Shown piece after piece: positions 1 through 7,986 of a DNA stretch of 27,203 nucleotides. Within the stretch, counting starts at the first letter, position 1. Every line of letters begins with the position of its first letter. The notes beneath the pieces are model-generated. The model saw only the letters and a program-made list of their open reading frames with translations, did not search any database and was not told where the DNA came from. The stretch comes from a virus, in IMG/VR virus record IMGVR_UViG_3300007541_000158, positions 1-27,203 of that record; one strand, given 5' to 3'. The position numbers and the translations under genes were made by a program.

Positions 1-160
1 CACTAGATTCTAGCACATAAGTAGGAGGATTGAGACGACAGTATTCATTAAATGTAATCTTCATCTCTTTCCAAGTTAGACCACAATTTGCTGCTGCTTT
101 AGGAACATTCCATTTTGCTGCAAACAGCATCTCCATTGATTCTCTTGTTTCAGGTCGCAT
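1..160 (-). CDS. Conserved small protein, partial (runs off left edge)
   Basis: An open frame reads from an ATG at 160 to the window edge without a stop (53 codons visible). It starts MRPETRESMEMLFAAKWNVP and continues with a short helical segment (AAANCGLTWKEMKITFNEYC). The pattern of two short helices with a CGLTWKEMK turn looks like a small helix-turn-helix-type protein. From memory, similar MRPETRE-type small proteins recur in T4-like cyanophages, but no function is known to me. The start lies 5 nt after the stop of the 72 aa gene at 166, so the two are probably one transcript from the promoter at 409-437. There is no strong Shine-Dalgarno, so translational coupling is likely. The 3' end is outside the window. 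Confidence 0.65.
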   Translation of the reverse strand, partial: MRPETRESMEMLFAAKWNVPKAAANCGLTWKEMKITFNEYCRLNPPTYVLESS

Positions 161-165
161 ACCTA

Positions 166-384
166 TTAAAATGGGTTGGCATAATGTACAATGTCTTCAG
201 GCATTACTGCACGAATGACCTCAAGAACATTCATGAACTGCTCTATTGTATCACAGTCCACAACTTTTTCATCACCCTCATTGGAGTAAAGATAGAACAT
301 CTTTTTGAGGGGATCAACAACACACCTAGTAATCCATTCCTCATCTTCATCATCAACGATAAAGTCTTCTCTGCTGTAACCCAT
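166..384 (-). CDS. Acidic small hypothetical protein (72 aa)
   Basis: This is a 72 aa acidic protein (MGYSREDFIVDDEDEEWITR at the N-terminus) with no membrane segment and no recognisable catalytic motif. It contains alternating strand- and helix-like segments (CVVDPLKKMFYLYSNEG, then EQFMNVLEVIRAVMP). It is the first gene behind a near-consensus sigma70 promoter (409-437), with an AAAGG-like ribosome site upstream, so it is probably expressed early. It belongs to the class of small conserved cyanophage proteins of unknown role. I do not recognise a family. Coding is supported by promoter placement and by tight spacing to the following gene. Confidence 0.7.
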   Translation of the reverse strand: MGYSREDFIVDDEDEEWITRCVVDPLKKMFYLYSNEGDEKVVDCDTIEQFMNVLEVIRAVMPEDIVHYANPF

Positions 385-408
385 TGGTGTTGTGTTGAAT
401 ACCTTTTT

Positions 409-437
409 ATTATAGGGCAGACTCAGGGCAGAGTCAA
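409..437 (-). promoter_or_regulatory. Sigma70-type early promoter upstream of the 72 aa gene
   Basis: On the minus strand the -35 box is TTGACT (432-437) and the -10 box is TATAAT (409-414), separated by exactly 17 nt. The -35 and spacer hold a GACTC-N6-GAGTC inverted repeat and a doubled GA(C/G)TCTGCCCT, which might be an operator. The first 14 bases (TTGACTCT.CCCT) resemble those of the repeat promoters at 22962 and 23826. It lies between the stop of the late fibre gene (452) and the start of the 72 aa gene (384), separating a late block from an early block. Confidence 0.8.
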
Positions 438-451
438 GGGAAGAGTGCCAC

Positions 452-799
452 TTATGTAAGTGTCAGTGTTGCAGTGCCAACACCAGCAACACTAAAGGAA
501 AGAGTGGTTCCTGACCAAGTGATACTTACAGCAGTAGTGAGTCCAGAACTAATGAATCCATTGGCAGTTACAATGCCAACACTGAGGTTTGGTCCCCCAG
601 AAAGACCTTGTGCAAGAGTTGCAATTCCTGCAGTTGCTGCATAAGTAGCATTTGCAACTGTACCACTTAAAGTGGTGCCATTACCAAAAGTACTGTAGAT
701 TTCATCAAAATTGTCATTGGTCTTTGTACTGGCTACTCTCAGAGTATCACCAGTTCCGTCATTAGGACTAGAACCAACATTAAGTGTCTGCTTTGCCAT
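452..799 (-). CDS. Tail-fibre-type structural protein (115 aa)
   Basis: The protein opens with MAKQTLNVGSSPNDGTGDTL, followed by KTNDNFDEIY. This N-terminal module is very common in cyanophage tail-fibre and appendage proteins, where it precedes repetitive fibre sequence. The remainder (40-115) is a low-complexity Ala/Thr/Gly/Ser/Val run typical of beta-rich fibre shafts. At 115 aa it is short and may be an adaptor or a minimal fibre subunit. The start has AAGGAG 10 nt upstream. A late promoter box TAATAAATA lies at 821-829, with its first three bases being the stop of the upstream 399 aa gene. It is the last gene of the late structural block. The exact role is inferred from the family. Confidence 0.75.
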   Translation of the reverse strand: MAKQTLNVGSSPNDGTGDTLRVASTKTNDNFDEIYSTFGNGTTLSGTVANATYAATAGIATLAQGLSGGPNLSVGIVTANGFISSGLTTAVSITWSGTTLSFSVAGVGTATLTLT

Positions 800-820
800 G
801 TTTATTAAACTCCTTGATTG

Positions 821-829
821 TATTTATTA
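821..829 (-). promoter_or_regulatory. T4-type late promoter (TAATAAATA)
   Basis: The minus strand reads TAATAAATA, matching the NATAAATA late consensus of T4-like cyanophages (T4: TATAAATA). It lies 22 nt upstream of the 115 aa fibre gene start. The leading TAA is the stop codon of the 399 aa gene (827-829), so stop codon and promoter are merged. Confidence 0.7.
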
Positions 830-2026
830 GTTAAGGTCAATGGTGACATTAGTGCTATCAATAGTAATCTTCTCTGTATCAATAGTGCTACCTGGATAAT
901 CTGGAAGCTCTGGATCAACTGTTTGTGTTGCACTGATTGCTGTAGTAATACCAACTTGCTCTTCATCATTTCTAATCTTGATCCTTTCATATGACCAGAT
1001 TCTTAATTGCTGAGAGTGTTTTCTCTCCTTAGTTGCATTTGCACCATCAAACCATGTTCCAATACCAGATCTTAAACTGGTTATTTCTGCTTCTAAGGCA
1101 TCTATTTGACTGGCAAGAGTGTTGCAACTTTGTGTTGATGCAATAGAAAGAACTCCACTTCCCCCAACAATGGGGAAGAATGATATTGTTGGAGTTAATT
1201 GATTTGTTGATGGATTCCAACTAATGCTTATTGGTGCAGTTGGACCATCTACATCCCAGCTACCTGTCTGAATACCAGTAAATGTGCTCAATACACTATC
1301 ATATTCTGGATTAGGAGTAAAGATTCCATTGACACTATCAACAGATCCAAAAATTGTGATAACTCCAGTTCCAGGTCCAGTGATTTCATAATATCTACCT
1401 AAAGTATCTCCACCATCCCATCCTTCAGTGCTCCAATTCCCCTCATCATCACTCACATAATATGTGACATATTCATCATTCCATCTGGAATTTCTAAAGA
1501 AGACATTTTTTTTACCCTGACCTGCATTTCCAGTTGTTAAAATTGGAAACTTCATATTTTTCAATGGATTATCATCAGGAGCTTCTCTTCTCTCCAATCT
1601 AGGATACCTTTGAATTCTGACATAATCTCCTCTGACATTTCCATATGCAATAGCAGGAGTAGGAGTTCCTCCAACACCAGCATTGGCAGGAATTGTGCCC
1701 TTATCTGAATCAATGTTGCTATCAATATCTCCTGTATCTGATGCCAAACTACAATTTGGAAGACAGAGACCAGGAACAAATGCTCCTAATGCAAGTTGAC
1801 ACAACCCAACAATCTCAGATTTCTTTTGATTGATTAAGTCAACCTGAGATTGAATTGCAGCAATCACTTCTTCATCAAGTTCCTTTGCAACTATCTGGTA
1901 ATAATTTGCTGCTGTAGATGCAATTCCAATAGGATTAGAAAGAACATTGGTATCTTCAGTTCTATTCTGACTTTCAGATGTTAATCCAGTAACAATATAA
2001 TTTCCTATTGTTGATAATGTAGACAT
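827..2026 (-). CDS. Virion structural protein (399 aa)
   Basis: This 399 aa protein starts MSTLSTIGNYIVTGLTSESQ. Residues about 40-90 are helical (AANYYQIVAKELDEEVIAAI, followed by a second helix). A Gly/Pro/Asp-rich beta domain runs over about 110-300 (YVRIQRYPRLERREAPDDNP, NSRWNDEYVTYYVSDDEGNW). A late helical stretch holds LASQIDALEAEITSLRSGIG near residues 310-330. It has no catalytic signature. The start is supported by an excellent AGGAGGT site 7 nt upstream. It sits inside the baseplate/fibre operon, so a virion-associated role is likely. I recall this as a conserved, functionally unassigned cyanophage structural protein. A short-fibre or baseplate-peripheral role is inference. Confidence 0.75.
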   Translation of the reverse strand: MSTLSTIGNYIVTGLTSESQNRTEDTNVLSNPIGIASTAANYYQIVAKELDEEVIAAIQSQVDLINQKKSEIVGLCQLALGAFVPGLCLPNCSLASDTGDIDSNIDSDKGTIPANAGVGGTPTPAIAYGNVRGDYVRIQRYPRLERREAPDDNPLKNMKFPILTTGNAGQGKKNVFFRNSRWNDEYVTYYVSDDEGNWSTEGWDGGDTLGRYYEITGPGTGVITIFGSVDSVNGIFTPNPEYDSVLSTFTGIQTGSWDVDGPTAPISISWNPSTNQLTPTISFFPIVGGSGVLSIASTQSCNTLASQIDALEAEITSLRSGIGTWFDGANATKERKHSQQLRIWSYERIKIRNDEEQVGITTAISATQTVDPELPDYPGSTIDTEKITIDSTNVTIDLN

Positions 2027-2031
2027 ATCAT

Positions 2032-2868
2032 TTACCTCCTATCGTAGTCATAACCAGCAATGGAGAATCTACTATTATCTCCCGGGTAGTCTTTTGGTGT
2101 TTCTCCCAAATATTCTACCTGCAATTTGTCATCATATTTTCTTGCAGCCCATACTTGATAGTAGCAATTAATTGGACCACCTTCTCTGTTTTTAATCACA
2201 ATATTTTTATTCCATTGAATTGATTCTACAAATAATTCTTGGTATGAACCAATAGGAGTTAAATTGACAGTTAAAGTTTCAAAATCCACTAATCCATTCC
2301 AATAATCCGGAATTTCAATAATATTTTTTCCTTCCAATTTTCCTCTGAAGTAAATTGGACCATCTTCTGGACCTTCTACACAGATATGTCTAAGTCTATA
2401 TCCTTCTTTATTTGGATGAGGAATATCAAATCCCTTATTACTTTTATCTAATTTTGTTGCTGTTAGATTTTTCAAATATGCTTCAACATTTCCAATACCA
2501 GAAAGATTAACTATACCATTGCAAGCAACAACACTATTAGCAGTGATGATATCATTACAAACAATCTTATCATTTACAATGATCTTGCCATTGAATACTG
2601 TATTTTGAATATTAGCAAGAAGGTTTGGAAGATCACCACTATTCTTCTCTAAAGTGACAAGAGAAGTTGATGTTCCATACAAATGGAAATATGCATAGTC
2701 AGACTGTTCTTTATAAAAAACTATACCAATGTCGGAAAGTTTGAATGAGAGATCTTCTGGAAGATCTTCATGCCAAAATCCTTCCTTAGATGCTTTTTCA
2801 TAAAAATAATCACCAGTCTTATCCAGTGGACCAGTAAATGTTCCAAACTCTTTATACTTAAATCCCAT
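2032..2868 (-). CDS. Fibre-type structural protein with HP...EGPE domain (278 aa)
   Basis: The first 130 residues include an NGKIIVNDKIVCNDIITANS-like beta-repeat segment resembling a short fibre shaft. The C-terminal ~130 residues form a domain with IPHPNKEGYRLRHICVEGPE, IYFRGKLEGKNIIEIPDYW and LTPIGSYQELFV. The same domain is in the upstream gene (2868-3569), so the two are tandem paralogues. The HP.....L.H.C.EGPE...YFRG motif is widespread at the ends of appendage proteins in marine phages and large algal viruses. An appendage role is established only by association. The start codon overlaps the stop of the upstream gene (TAATG), implying coupled translation. Confidence 0.75.
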   Translation of the reverse strand: MGFKYKEFGTFTGPLDKTGDYFYEKASKEGFWHEDLPEDLSFKLSDIGIVFYKEQSDYAYFHLYGTSTSLVTLEKNSGDLPNLLANIQNTVFNGKIIVNDKIVCNDIITANSVVACNGIVNLSGIGNVEAYLKNLTATKLDKSNKGFDIPHPNKEGYRLRHICVEGPEDGPIYFRGKLEGKNIIEIPDYWNGLVDFETLTVNLTPIGSYQELFVESIQWNKNIVIKNREGGPINCYYQVWAARKYDDKLQVEYLGETPKDYPGDNSRFSIAGYDYDRR

Positions 2869-3569
2869 TATCCATCAATCTCCGTTACTAACTTGGGAAC
2901 ATCTTTTCTTTCTGCAAAAATATGATAGTAGCAATTAATAGGAAGTCCTGGTTTTGCTTGAATCACAACTTGATTATCTTGAACTCTTCTTACCATCAAA
3001 TCCTGATGAGATCCAATTGGTGTAAGAGAAACTGTAATAGAACTTTCATCCACAAGATTTCTCCAAACATCAGGAAGATCAATTGTATTCTTATTAAGAA
3101 GTCTTCCTCTTACGTAAACAGAATTCTCTGGACCTTCAAGACAAGCATAGACCAATTTCTTTCCATTTTTATCTGGGTGAGGGATGACAAAGTTTTTAGT
3201 CTTTGCCATGATTACTTCTGCGTAGATAATCTTTGACTTAATCAACTCTACTGTCAATAGTTTATCTACTTTCAAAAAGTCTTTAATCCTAGCATATGTT
3301 TTAACAAACAATGCATAGAATGGTTTGGGTTTCATTTCAGAATTTTCATTCTGACCAATCATTACATTGGCAATTCCATTTTGTGGTCCTGCAGGAACTC
3401 CATCCTTTGCTGCAGTTTTGATATCAAACTGACCATTAGGATCCCCAACAATCAGTGGTCCTTCTACATATCCAGAACCACGAACTTCCAATGGTCCACG
3501 ACCAAGAAGTTCTGGTTTTCCAAGTCCAAGAAAAAATCTTTTTCCTACAAATAGGTCAGGTACTTTCAT
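2868..3569 (-). CDS. Fibre-type structural protein, paralogue of its neighbour (233 aa)
   Basis: This 233 aa protein has an N-terminal Gly-rich region (FVGKRFFLGLGKPELLGRGP, then EVRGSGYVEGPLIVGDPNGQ) like appendage proteins that attach to the baseplate. The C-terminal domain contains IPHPDKNGKKLVYACLEGPE, VYVRGRLLNKNTIDLPDVW and LTPIGSHQDLMV, clearly homologous to the 278 aa neighbour by eye. The last ~30 residues (QAKPGLPINCYYHIFAERKD) are also shared. It lies between the needle-like 193 aa gene and its paralogue, with TAATG overlap downstream. A possible role is a short appendage or host-recognition protein. There is no direct functional evidence. Confidence 0.75.
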   Translation of the reverse strand: MKVPDLFVGKRFFLGLGKPELLGRGPLEVRGSGYVEGPLIVGDPNGQFDIKTAAKDGVPAGPQNGIANVMIGQNENSEMKPKPFYALFVKTYARIKDFLKVDKLLTVELIKSKIIYAEVIMAKTKNFVIPHPDKNGKKLVYACLEGPENSVYVRGRLLNKNTIDLPDVWRNLVDESSITVSLTPIGSHQDLMVRRVQDNQVVIQAKPGLPINCYYHIFAERKDVPKLVTEIDG

Positions 3570-4150
3570 TATAATCCTCCTTTATTTTTCTCTTCATTAT
3601 CTGATTTCACTTTAGATCCATTAGTTTCTGTTGCACCATCTGCACAATCAATCAGACCTCCGTATATATTTAATATGGCTTTACCAATCAAATCCACAGT
3701 TTTTTCTGAGAATATTTTGGTAGATACTTTTGCATTTACATCTATTGTTTGTGCTTTAATTATAACCTTCTCATTGCTTTCAATGGTAACGTTTCCATTC
3801 TTATTATCGGATCCACTTGCAATAATGTCAATATTGATCCCTTCAATTCTTACTCTTCCTTTTGGAGCTCTCAATACAAGATCACCGCTTATTGCATCAA
3901 TGTAAACACCAGGTATTCCCTTACCTACATTATCTCCTGCTAATATTTGGCAACTTCCTGGAGACCTGAGAATAGTTCCATGCTTACGATGATCTTCCCC
4001 AGTAGCTTCCATCGAAATATAGTGAAGTGGTTCCTTACCACTTCTGACGGAAAATGAAGATAGGGTGTTGTCTTGGTTAATATGACCAAACTTTACTTCA
4101 CCATCTCTGTTCCCATATCTAATTGTATAATAGTTTTTAGTTTGTGACAT
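3569..4150 (-). CDS. Baseplate spike/needle-like beta-helical protein (193 aa)
   Basis: The protein is 193 aa, beginning MSQTKNYYTIRYGNRDGEVK. The second half (about 90-170) is a regular series of short alternating strands (LVLRAPKGRVRIEGINIDII, GNVTIESNEKVIIKAQTIDV, then STKIFSEKTVDLIGKAILNI). This looks like the repetitive beta-helix of the C-terminal part of T4 gp5 and VgrG-type spikes. The C-terminus is charged and disordered. The gene overlaps the end of the gp5-like gene by 14 nt. One reading is that the membrane-piercing needle, fused to gp5 in T4, is here a separate polypeptide. That assignment is inference from repeat pattern and position. Confidence 0.65.
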   Translation of the reverse strand: MSQTKNYYTIRYGNRDGEVKFGHINQDNTLSSFSVRSGKEPLHYISMEATGEDHRKHGTILRSPGSCQILAGDNVGKGIPGVYIDAISGDLVLRAPKGRVRIEGINIDIIASGSDNKNGNVTIESNEKVIIKAQTIDVNAKVSTKIFSEKTVDLIGKAILNIYGGLIDCADGATETNGSKVKSDNEEKNKGGL

Positions 4151-6515
4151 TAAATTTTCCTACGCAATCAATAACTGTGACAAGATCACCAGTTACTGGT
4201 TTCTCAACATCTTCTCCAATTCTATCTATACACAATCTTGGAGTAAGGATTGCATTGAATCCAGTTTCACTTTGGATGTATATTTCAGGAAGTTCTGTGA
4301 ATCCTTCACCACCCTTAGTAACTTTAATTCCAGTAAGAGTACCAAAATTGTCAAATGTTGGAACTGCTTCTGCACCATTGCTAGGTTCAATAACAATCTG
4401 ATCTCCAGGTCTATAATTGATTCCTGGATTATTGATAATAACTGCACAAAGATACATGATAGCAGGATATGATCCAAGACTTGTGATTGGGTAAGATCCA
4501 ATCAGAGGTGTTACAGGTCTTTCTGGTGTAGTAAAGTTTCCTCCAATTAAAACTTCATGAGGAGCACCACCATTTATCAGTTCCCCTAATTCAGTGATGA
4601 CACTAGTTCCTGAAGGAACAGTAACGGTATCTCCTGGAACAACATTGACTACATTTCCAGGAGGAATGGGAACTTCATAAATTCCATCATCATGTCTGAC
4701 AGTGCTATCATCTGGATTTGCCCAGGTTCTACCATCTCCACCAAGACTACCATCAAATGTAGGCAGATATCCAGTTCCACCCTCAAGAACTTCAATGCCA
4801 ACAATTCCTGTAGTTCTGGTGCCAGGAGGAAGTGTTCCTGTTGGGTCTACAGTTGTTCCATCTGTACCATCTCCAACAATAACCTCACCAAAAACTGGTC
4901 TAATCACTGCACCAGATCCCTTCCCACAATCATCATTGACTTTAGCAAAGGATTTCCCTGCAACATAATTGATTCCAGCATTAACAAGATCTGCACCAAT
5001 TACAGAACCTCCACCACTTACAATCAAGTTAAAAGCAGCTCCTGTTCCTCCACCAAAGAATTGTGCAGTCGGTGGACCACATGCTCTTGGTCCAGTGAAA
5101 CATGATCCTGCACCAGCAACTGCATCTTGCCAAACAGAATTGAAGTCTATATTGAAATCAAAATTGTCTGCATTGAATGATGAATTGATTGTACCTGAAA
5201 CTGAACCAGCAAAATTTGTTACTTTATCTATAATTCCAGTAAGATCTGCAGTAGCATTTTCTGCTGCACCACTCCAGAAGTCCCAAGCATCTACTTCAGC
5301 ACATTCTGGTTTCTCTTCACAACTCAGGAAAGAAAGAACATCAATAATAATATCAAGTGCTCCTCCAGCAATGGATGCAACTCCTCCTAGAGCAGCATTG
5401 ATAGCACCAAATGCCTGCCCCATTACGCCATCAATCAAGTCAGCAATTCCTGCGAATAGTGTTCCTAGGAAATTATCTACAAGACAAGTTGCAACGTTGA
5501 TTATTCTATCAAGTGCGCCAAGAAGAAAGTCTTTTACTATATTGAAAAGCGCAGCAATGATCTTTTTGATTAAACAGGCAACTAGATCATTTGCAGTCTC
5601 TACTTTTTCTTTTAAATCTGCTTGTTCATTTGGGAATAGTGTATTGTATACTTTTTTCGTATTGTCATTTATTTGTTTGATAATTGCCTTTTCTATTTGA
5701 GTAATAATCCATTTCAGACCATTAGTAATATATTCTGCATATTCGTCAACTTTCTTATTGATATATTCTTGCCAGTCTGCTGTTTTTTTGGCAAGAGCAT
5801 ACTGATATCCATAAATTGCTTTCTTTGCCTTTTCAATATCCTGAATGGCATTTTGAATATCTTTCTGCATTTTTCCAACCTTGGACTTGCAATCTTCAGT
5901 AGTTGCTATTGTTCTTTTTCTTGCAGAATCATTTTTCTGTTCTTGACTTGCAAAGTCAGATTGTGAATTTGATCCCTGAGCACTTTCAGTAACAGTAGTT
6001 CTATTAGTCCCTCCACCAGTGTTATCAAGAGGTGCTGTTTCTCCTCCTGGACTTGCTTTTATCTGTGTAACTGAAATACCATCTTGTGGCTCATATCCAC
6101 TGAAAGGTATGAATCTAGTGGATGGAACATTGGACATTACTTGGTTATAGTCATTATAACCAAGTGTTCCCATAATTACTGGCTGCTGGGCATCTTCGCC
6201 ATCCATGAAGAAACCAAACACAAAAGTTCCTTGTGTGAGGTTTGCTGACTGAAATGCTCCTCCAGGACCACCACCAGCAGTCACAGGATACATCACCTGT
6301 GCCCATGGCAATGCATCATCAGTTAATTCTTCTGGATTCGCAGTATGATAACCCATAATGCGAACTTTATATCTTTCACCAAATCCAGGACTTTCATTAG
6401 TAGGATTTGCAGGAATATTATTCTTCCAAGACTTTGCAGGAGCAATCTGTCCTATCCACCAGATAAATCCATCTCTTCCTACAAAATGCCTTTTAAATAA
6501 ACCTTGTTCTATCAT
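4137..6515 (-). CDS. gp5: gp5-like baseplate hub / spike protein lacking lysozyme (792 aa)
   Basis: Residues about 1-125 match the OB-fold start of T4 gp5 and VgrG spikes: MIEQGLFKRHFVGRDGFIWW, ERYKVRIMGYH, ALPWAQVMYPVTAG, and TQGTFVFGFFMDGEDAQQPV followed by IMGTLGY. After a Ser/Thr/Gln linker comes a long amphipathic and hydrophobic helical region (about 205-400, e.g. IGAINAALGG-type stretches and KIIAALFNIVKDFLLGALDR). A Gly-rich beta region with GGTGY/GINY repeats runs over 470-792. The T4 lysozyme domain between OB-fold and needle is absent. The helical insert with hydrophobic segments is unlike T4 gp5 and might interact with membrane. In transcription order it is followed by the needle-like 193 aa protein and preceded by the gp27-like gene, the partner of gp5 in T4. 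Confidence 0.8.
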   Translation of the reverse strand: MIEQGLFKRHFVGRDGFIWWIGQIAPAKSWKNNIPANPTNESPGFGERYKVRIMGYHTANPEELTDDALPWAQVMYPVTAGGGPGGAFQSANLTQGTFVFGFFMDGEDAQQPVIMGTLGYNDYNQVMSNVPSTRFIPFSGYEPQDGISVTQIKASPGGETAPLDNTGGGTNRTTVTESAQGSNSQSDFASQEQKNDSARKRTIATTEDCKSKVGKMQKDIQNAIQDIEKAKKAIYGYQYALAKKTADWQEYINKKVDEYAEYITNGLKWIITQIEKAIIKQINDNTKKVYNTLFPNEQADLKEKVETANDLVACLIKKIIAALFNIVKDFLLGALDRIINVATCLVDNFLGTLFAGIADLIDGVMGQAFGAINAALGGVASIAGGALDIIIDVLSFLSCEEKPECAEVDAWDFWSGAAENATADLTGIIDKVTNFAGSVSGTINSSFNADNFDFNIDFNSVWQDAVAGAGSCFTGPRACGPPTAQFFGGGTGAAFNLIVSGGGSVIGADLVNAGINYVAGKSFAKVNDDCGKGSGAVIRPVFGEVIVGDGTDGTTVDPTGTLPPGTRTTGIVGIEVLEGGTGYLPTFDGSLGGDGRTWANPDDSTVRHDDGIYEVPIPPGNVVNVVPGDTVTVPSGTSVITELGELINGGAPHEVLIGGNFTTPERPVTPLIGSYPITSLGSYPAIMYLCAVIINNPGINYRPGDQIVIEPSNGAEAVPTFDNFGTLTGIKVTKGGEGFTELPEIYIQSETGFNAILTPRLCIDRIGEDVEKPVTGDLVTVIDCVGKFNVTN

Positions 6516-6528
6516 AATAGATTATGCC

Positions 6529-7986
6529 CTAGTTTAAAAATGAGTTAGTAAGTTTTGCTTTTACTGTACCTAAACTATCTGAAACCAGATCTATGCTGGA
6601 AAAAGTATCTTCAGATGTTACCTTATGACAGACACTTGACACCATATATATTCCAGAAAGTTGATTGTTTTCTTCATCAGACTGCCTAAGATCTTGAAAT
6701 TTACAAGCAACTCTATCTCCAGCACTTATGCTAAAGTCACCAGGGATGGTGATATTCAATTGAATGGAAAATAGTTGATTATACCTCATAATAGATTGAA
6801 CCATAATATCTTGTGCATCAAAGTTGGTTTCCACTAAGCTTTGCTTCCATGCACTCAGTTGAGAATTACTATCTGTACCATCTGGCATAACACCAACATC
6901 CAAAACATGACTCATTAATCTTGTTGGTGTATCTGTTATATTTTTTACTGTTGGAATGTTCCTATCTGATCCAAGATAATTAATTCTCTGATCATCTGAT
7001 GTAAAAATCTTAACACTATAATTCATAGAGAAAGGATCAAAAAATATAGATCTATTATTATAAGTCCCAAGAGATAATTCTTTTCCTATATCAACTGTTC
7101 TATTAAAAGAATAATTTAAGATATTGGAATCTGCCTCATCATATTGATTATTATCTACATTTTTTCCAGTATTATTGTATATAAATTTCCTAATCTTTTC
7201 ATCGCTATTAATAGTATCATTTGGTTCTGTAGACATCAATCTATCTAAGGAACGAAATTGAAAGGAGTCTCTTGTCTGATAGAACAGATAACCAGCTCCA
7301 CCACCAACCATTGGTTTTCCGTCTTTATCATTTCCCTCAGGAATGGATTTACTTGCTAACCAAGTACAAATATAAAATGGCTTCCTATCATTTCCAATAA
7401 AATTATAAGTTGATGCAGTTTTGTTGACTGTAATAGGAAGTGTGGTTTTCAGCACTCCACCAAGAATATTTCTTATATTATCTGATATTTTACCATCATA
7501 TCTTCCTACCACTCTAGTCTTTTCATTGGAAATGAATTCTTCAGGAACTAAATCCAATGCAAATACATCTTTCAATGAGTTATTGCTAATTTCTCTAATT
7601 CTATTAATATACATTCCTCCTGTATATTCTAGAATTGCTTTATCTCCTCTTATTTTTGGATTGGAGTGTTCTATTTTGAAATCCACTCTTTCCCCACCAA
7701 CTAATTTCAAACTAGAAATTATTCCATTGGTGGATATTCTATTAATTAATTCAGTCTCTCCTCCCTGATTTCCAGAAAGAAAACCAGTATCAACTATCAT
7801 CACAGTGGCACTAATAGTGTTAGATAAGACACTTTCATAAAAATAGAAATCAGCAACAGCTGAGCTAATGTCAAGACTCAAAGATCCATCTGAGTTTGTT
7901 ATAACAAACTGATGAATTGTTGATGGTCTTATTGCAGCATTAGTTGCAAATGGTATTTCTGCTAATGGATCTTTTGTTGCTGTCAT
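6529..7986 (-). CDS. gp27-like baseplate hub protein (485 aa)
   Basis: This 485 aa protein is encoded immediately before the gp5-like gene. The N-terminal part (IHQFVITNSDGSLSLDISSA, FYFYESVLSNTISATVMIVD) and the middle (NRKPFYICTWLASK-like segment near 200, GYLFYQTRDSFQFRSLDRLM near 235-255) resemble the tube-like beta domains of gp27/gpD hub proteins. The later part has LNITIPGDFSISAGDRVACK and LSGIYMVSSVCHKV, a classic hub signature of a quantity defined, then a returned-state strand. The length is near T4 gp27 (391 aa) with insertions. The start overlaps the stop of the 698 aa gene (TAATG). The assignment combines weak sequence resemblance with strong context next to gp5. Confidence 0.65.
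   Translation of the reverse strand: MTATKDPLAEIPFATNAAIRPSTIHQFVITNSDGSLSLDISSAVADFYFYESVLSNTISATVMIVDTGFLSGNQGGETELINRISTNGIISSLKLVGGERVDFKIEHSNPKIRGDKAILEYTGGMYINRIREISNNSLKDVFALDLVPEEFISNEKTRVVGRYDGKISDNIRNILGGVLKTTLPITVNKTASTYNFIGNDRKPFYICTWLASKSIPEGNDKDGKPMVGGGAGYLFYQTRDSFQFRSLDRLMSTEPNDTINSDEKIRKFIYNNTGKNVDNNQYDEADSNILNYSFNRTVDIGKELSLGTYNNRSIFFDPFSMNYSVKIFTSDDQRINYLGSDRNIPTVKNITDTPTRLMSHVLDVGVMPDGTDSNSQLSAWKQSLVETNFDAQDIMVQSIMRYNQLFSIQLNITIPGDFSISAGDRVACKFQDLRQSDEENNQLSGIYMVSSVCHKVTSEDTFSSIDLVSDSLGTVKAKLTNSFLN

Noticed and set aside
449-462. Perfect 14 bp palindrome CACTTATGTAAGTG over the stop of the 115 aa gene
   Set aside because: It has no T run, so not a terminator, and I cannot link it to any binding protein; noted only as a possible 3' stem.
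4969-5700. Long plus-strand frame of 243 codons opposite the gp5-like gene
   Set aside because: Composition is Pro/Ser/Ala/Ile-rich antisense reading of a well-supported gene, with no ribosome site or motif.
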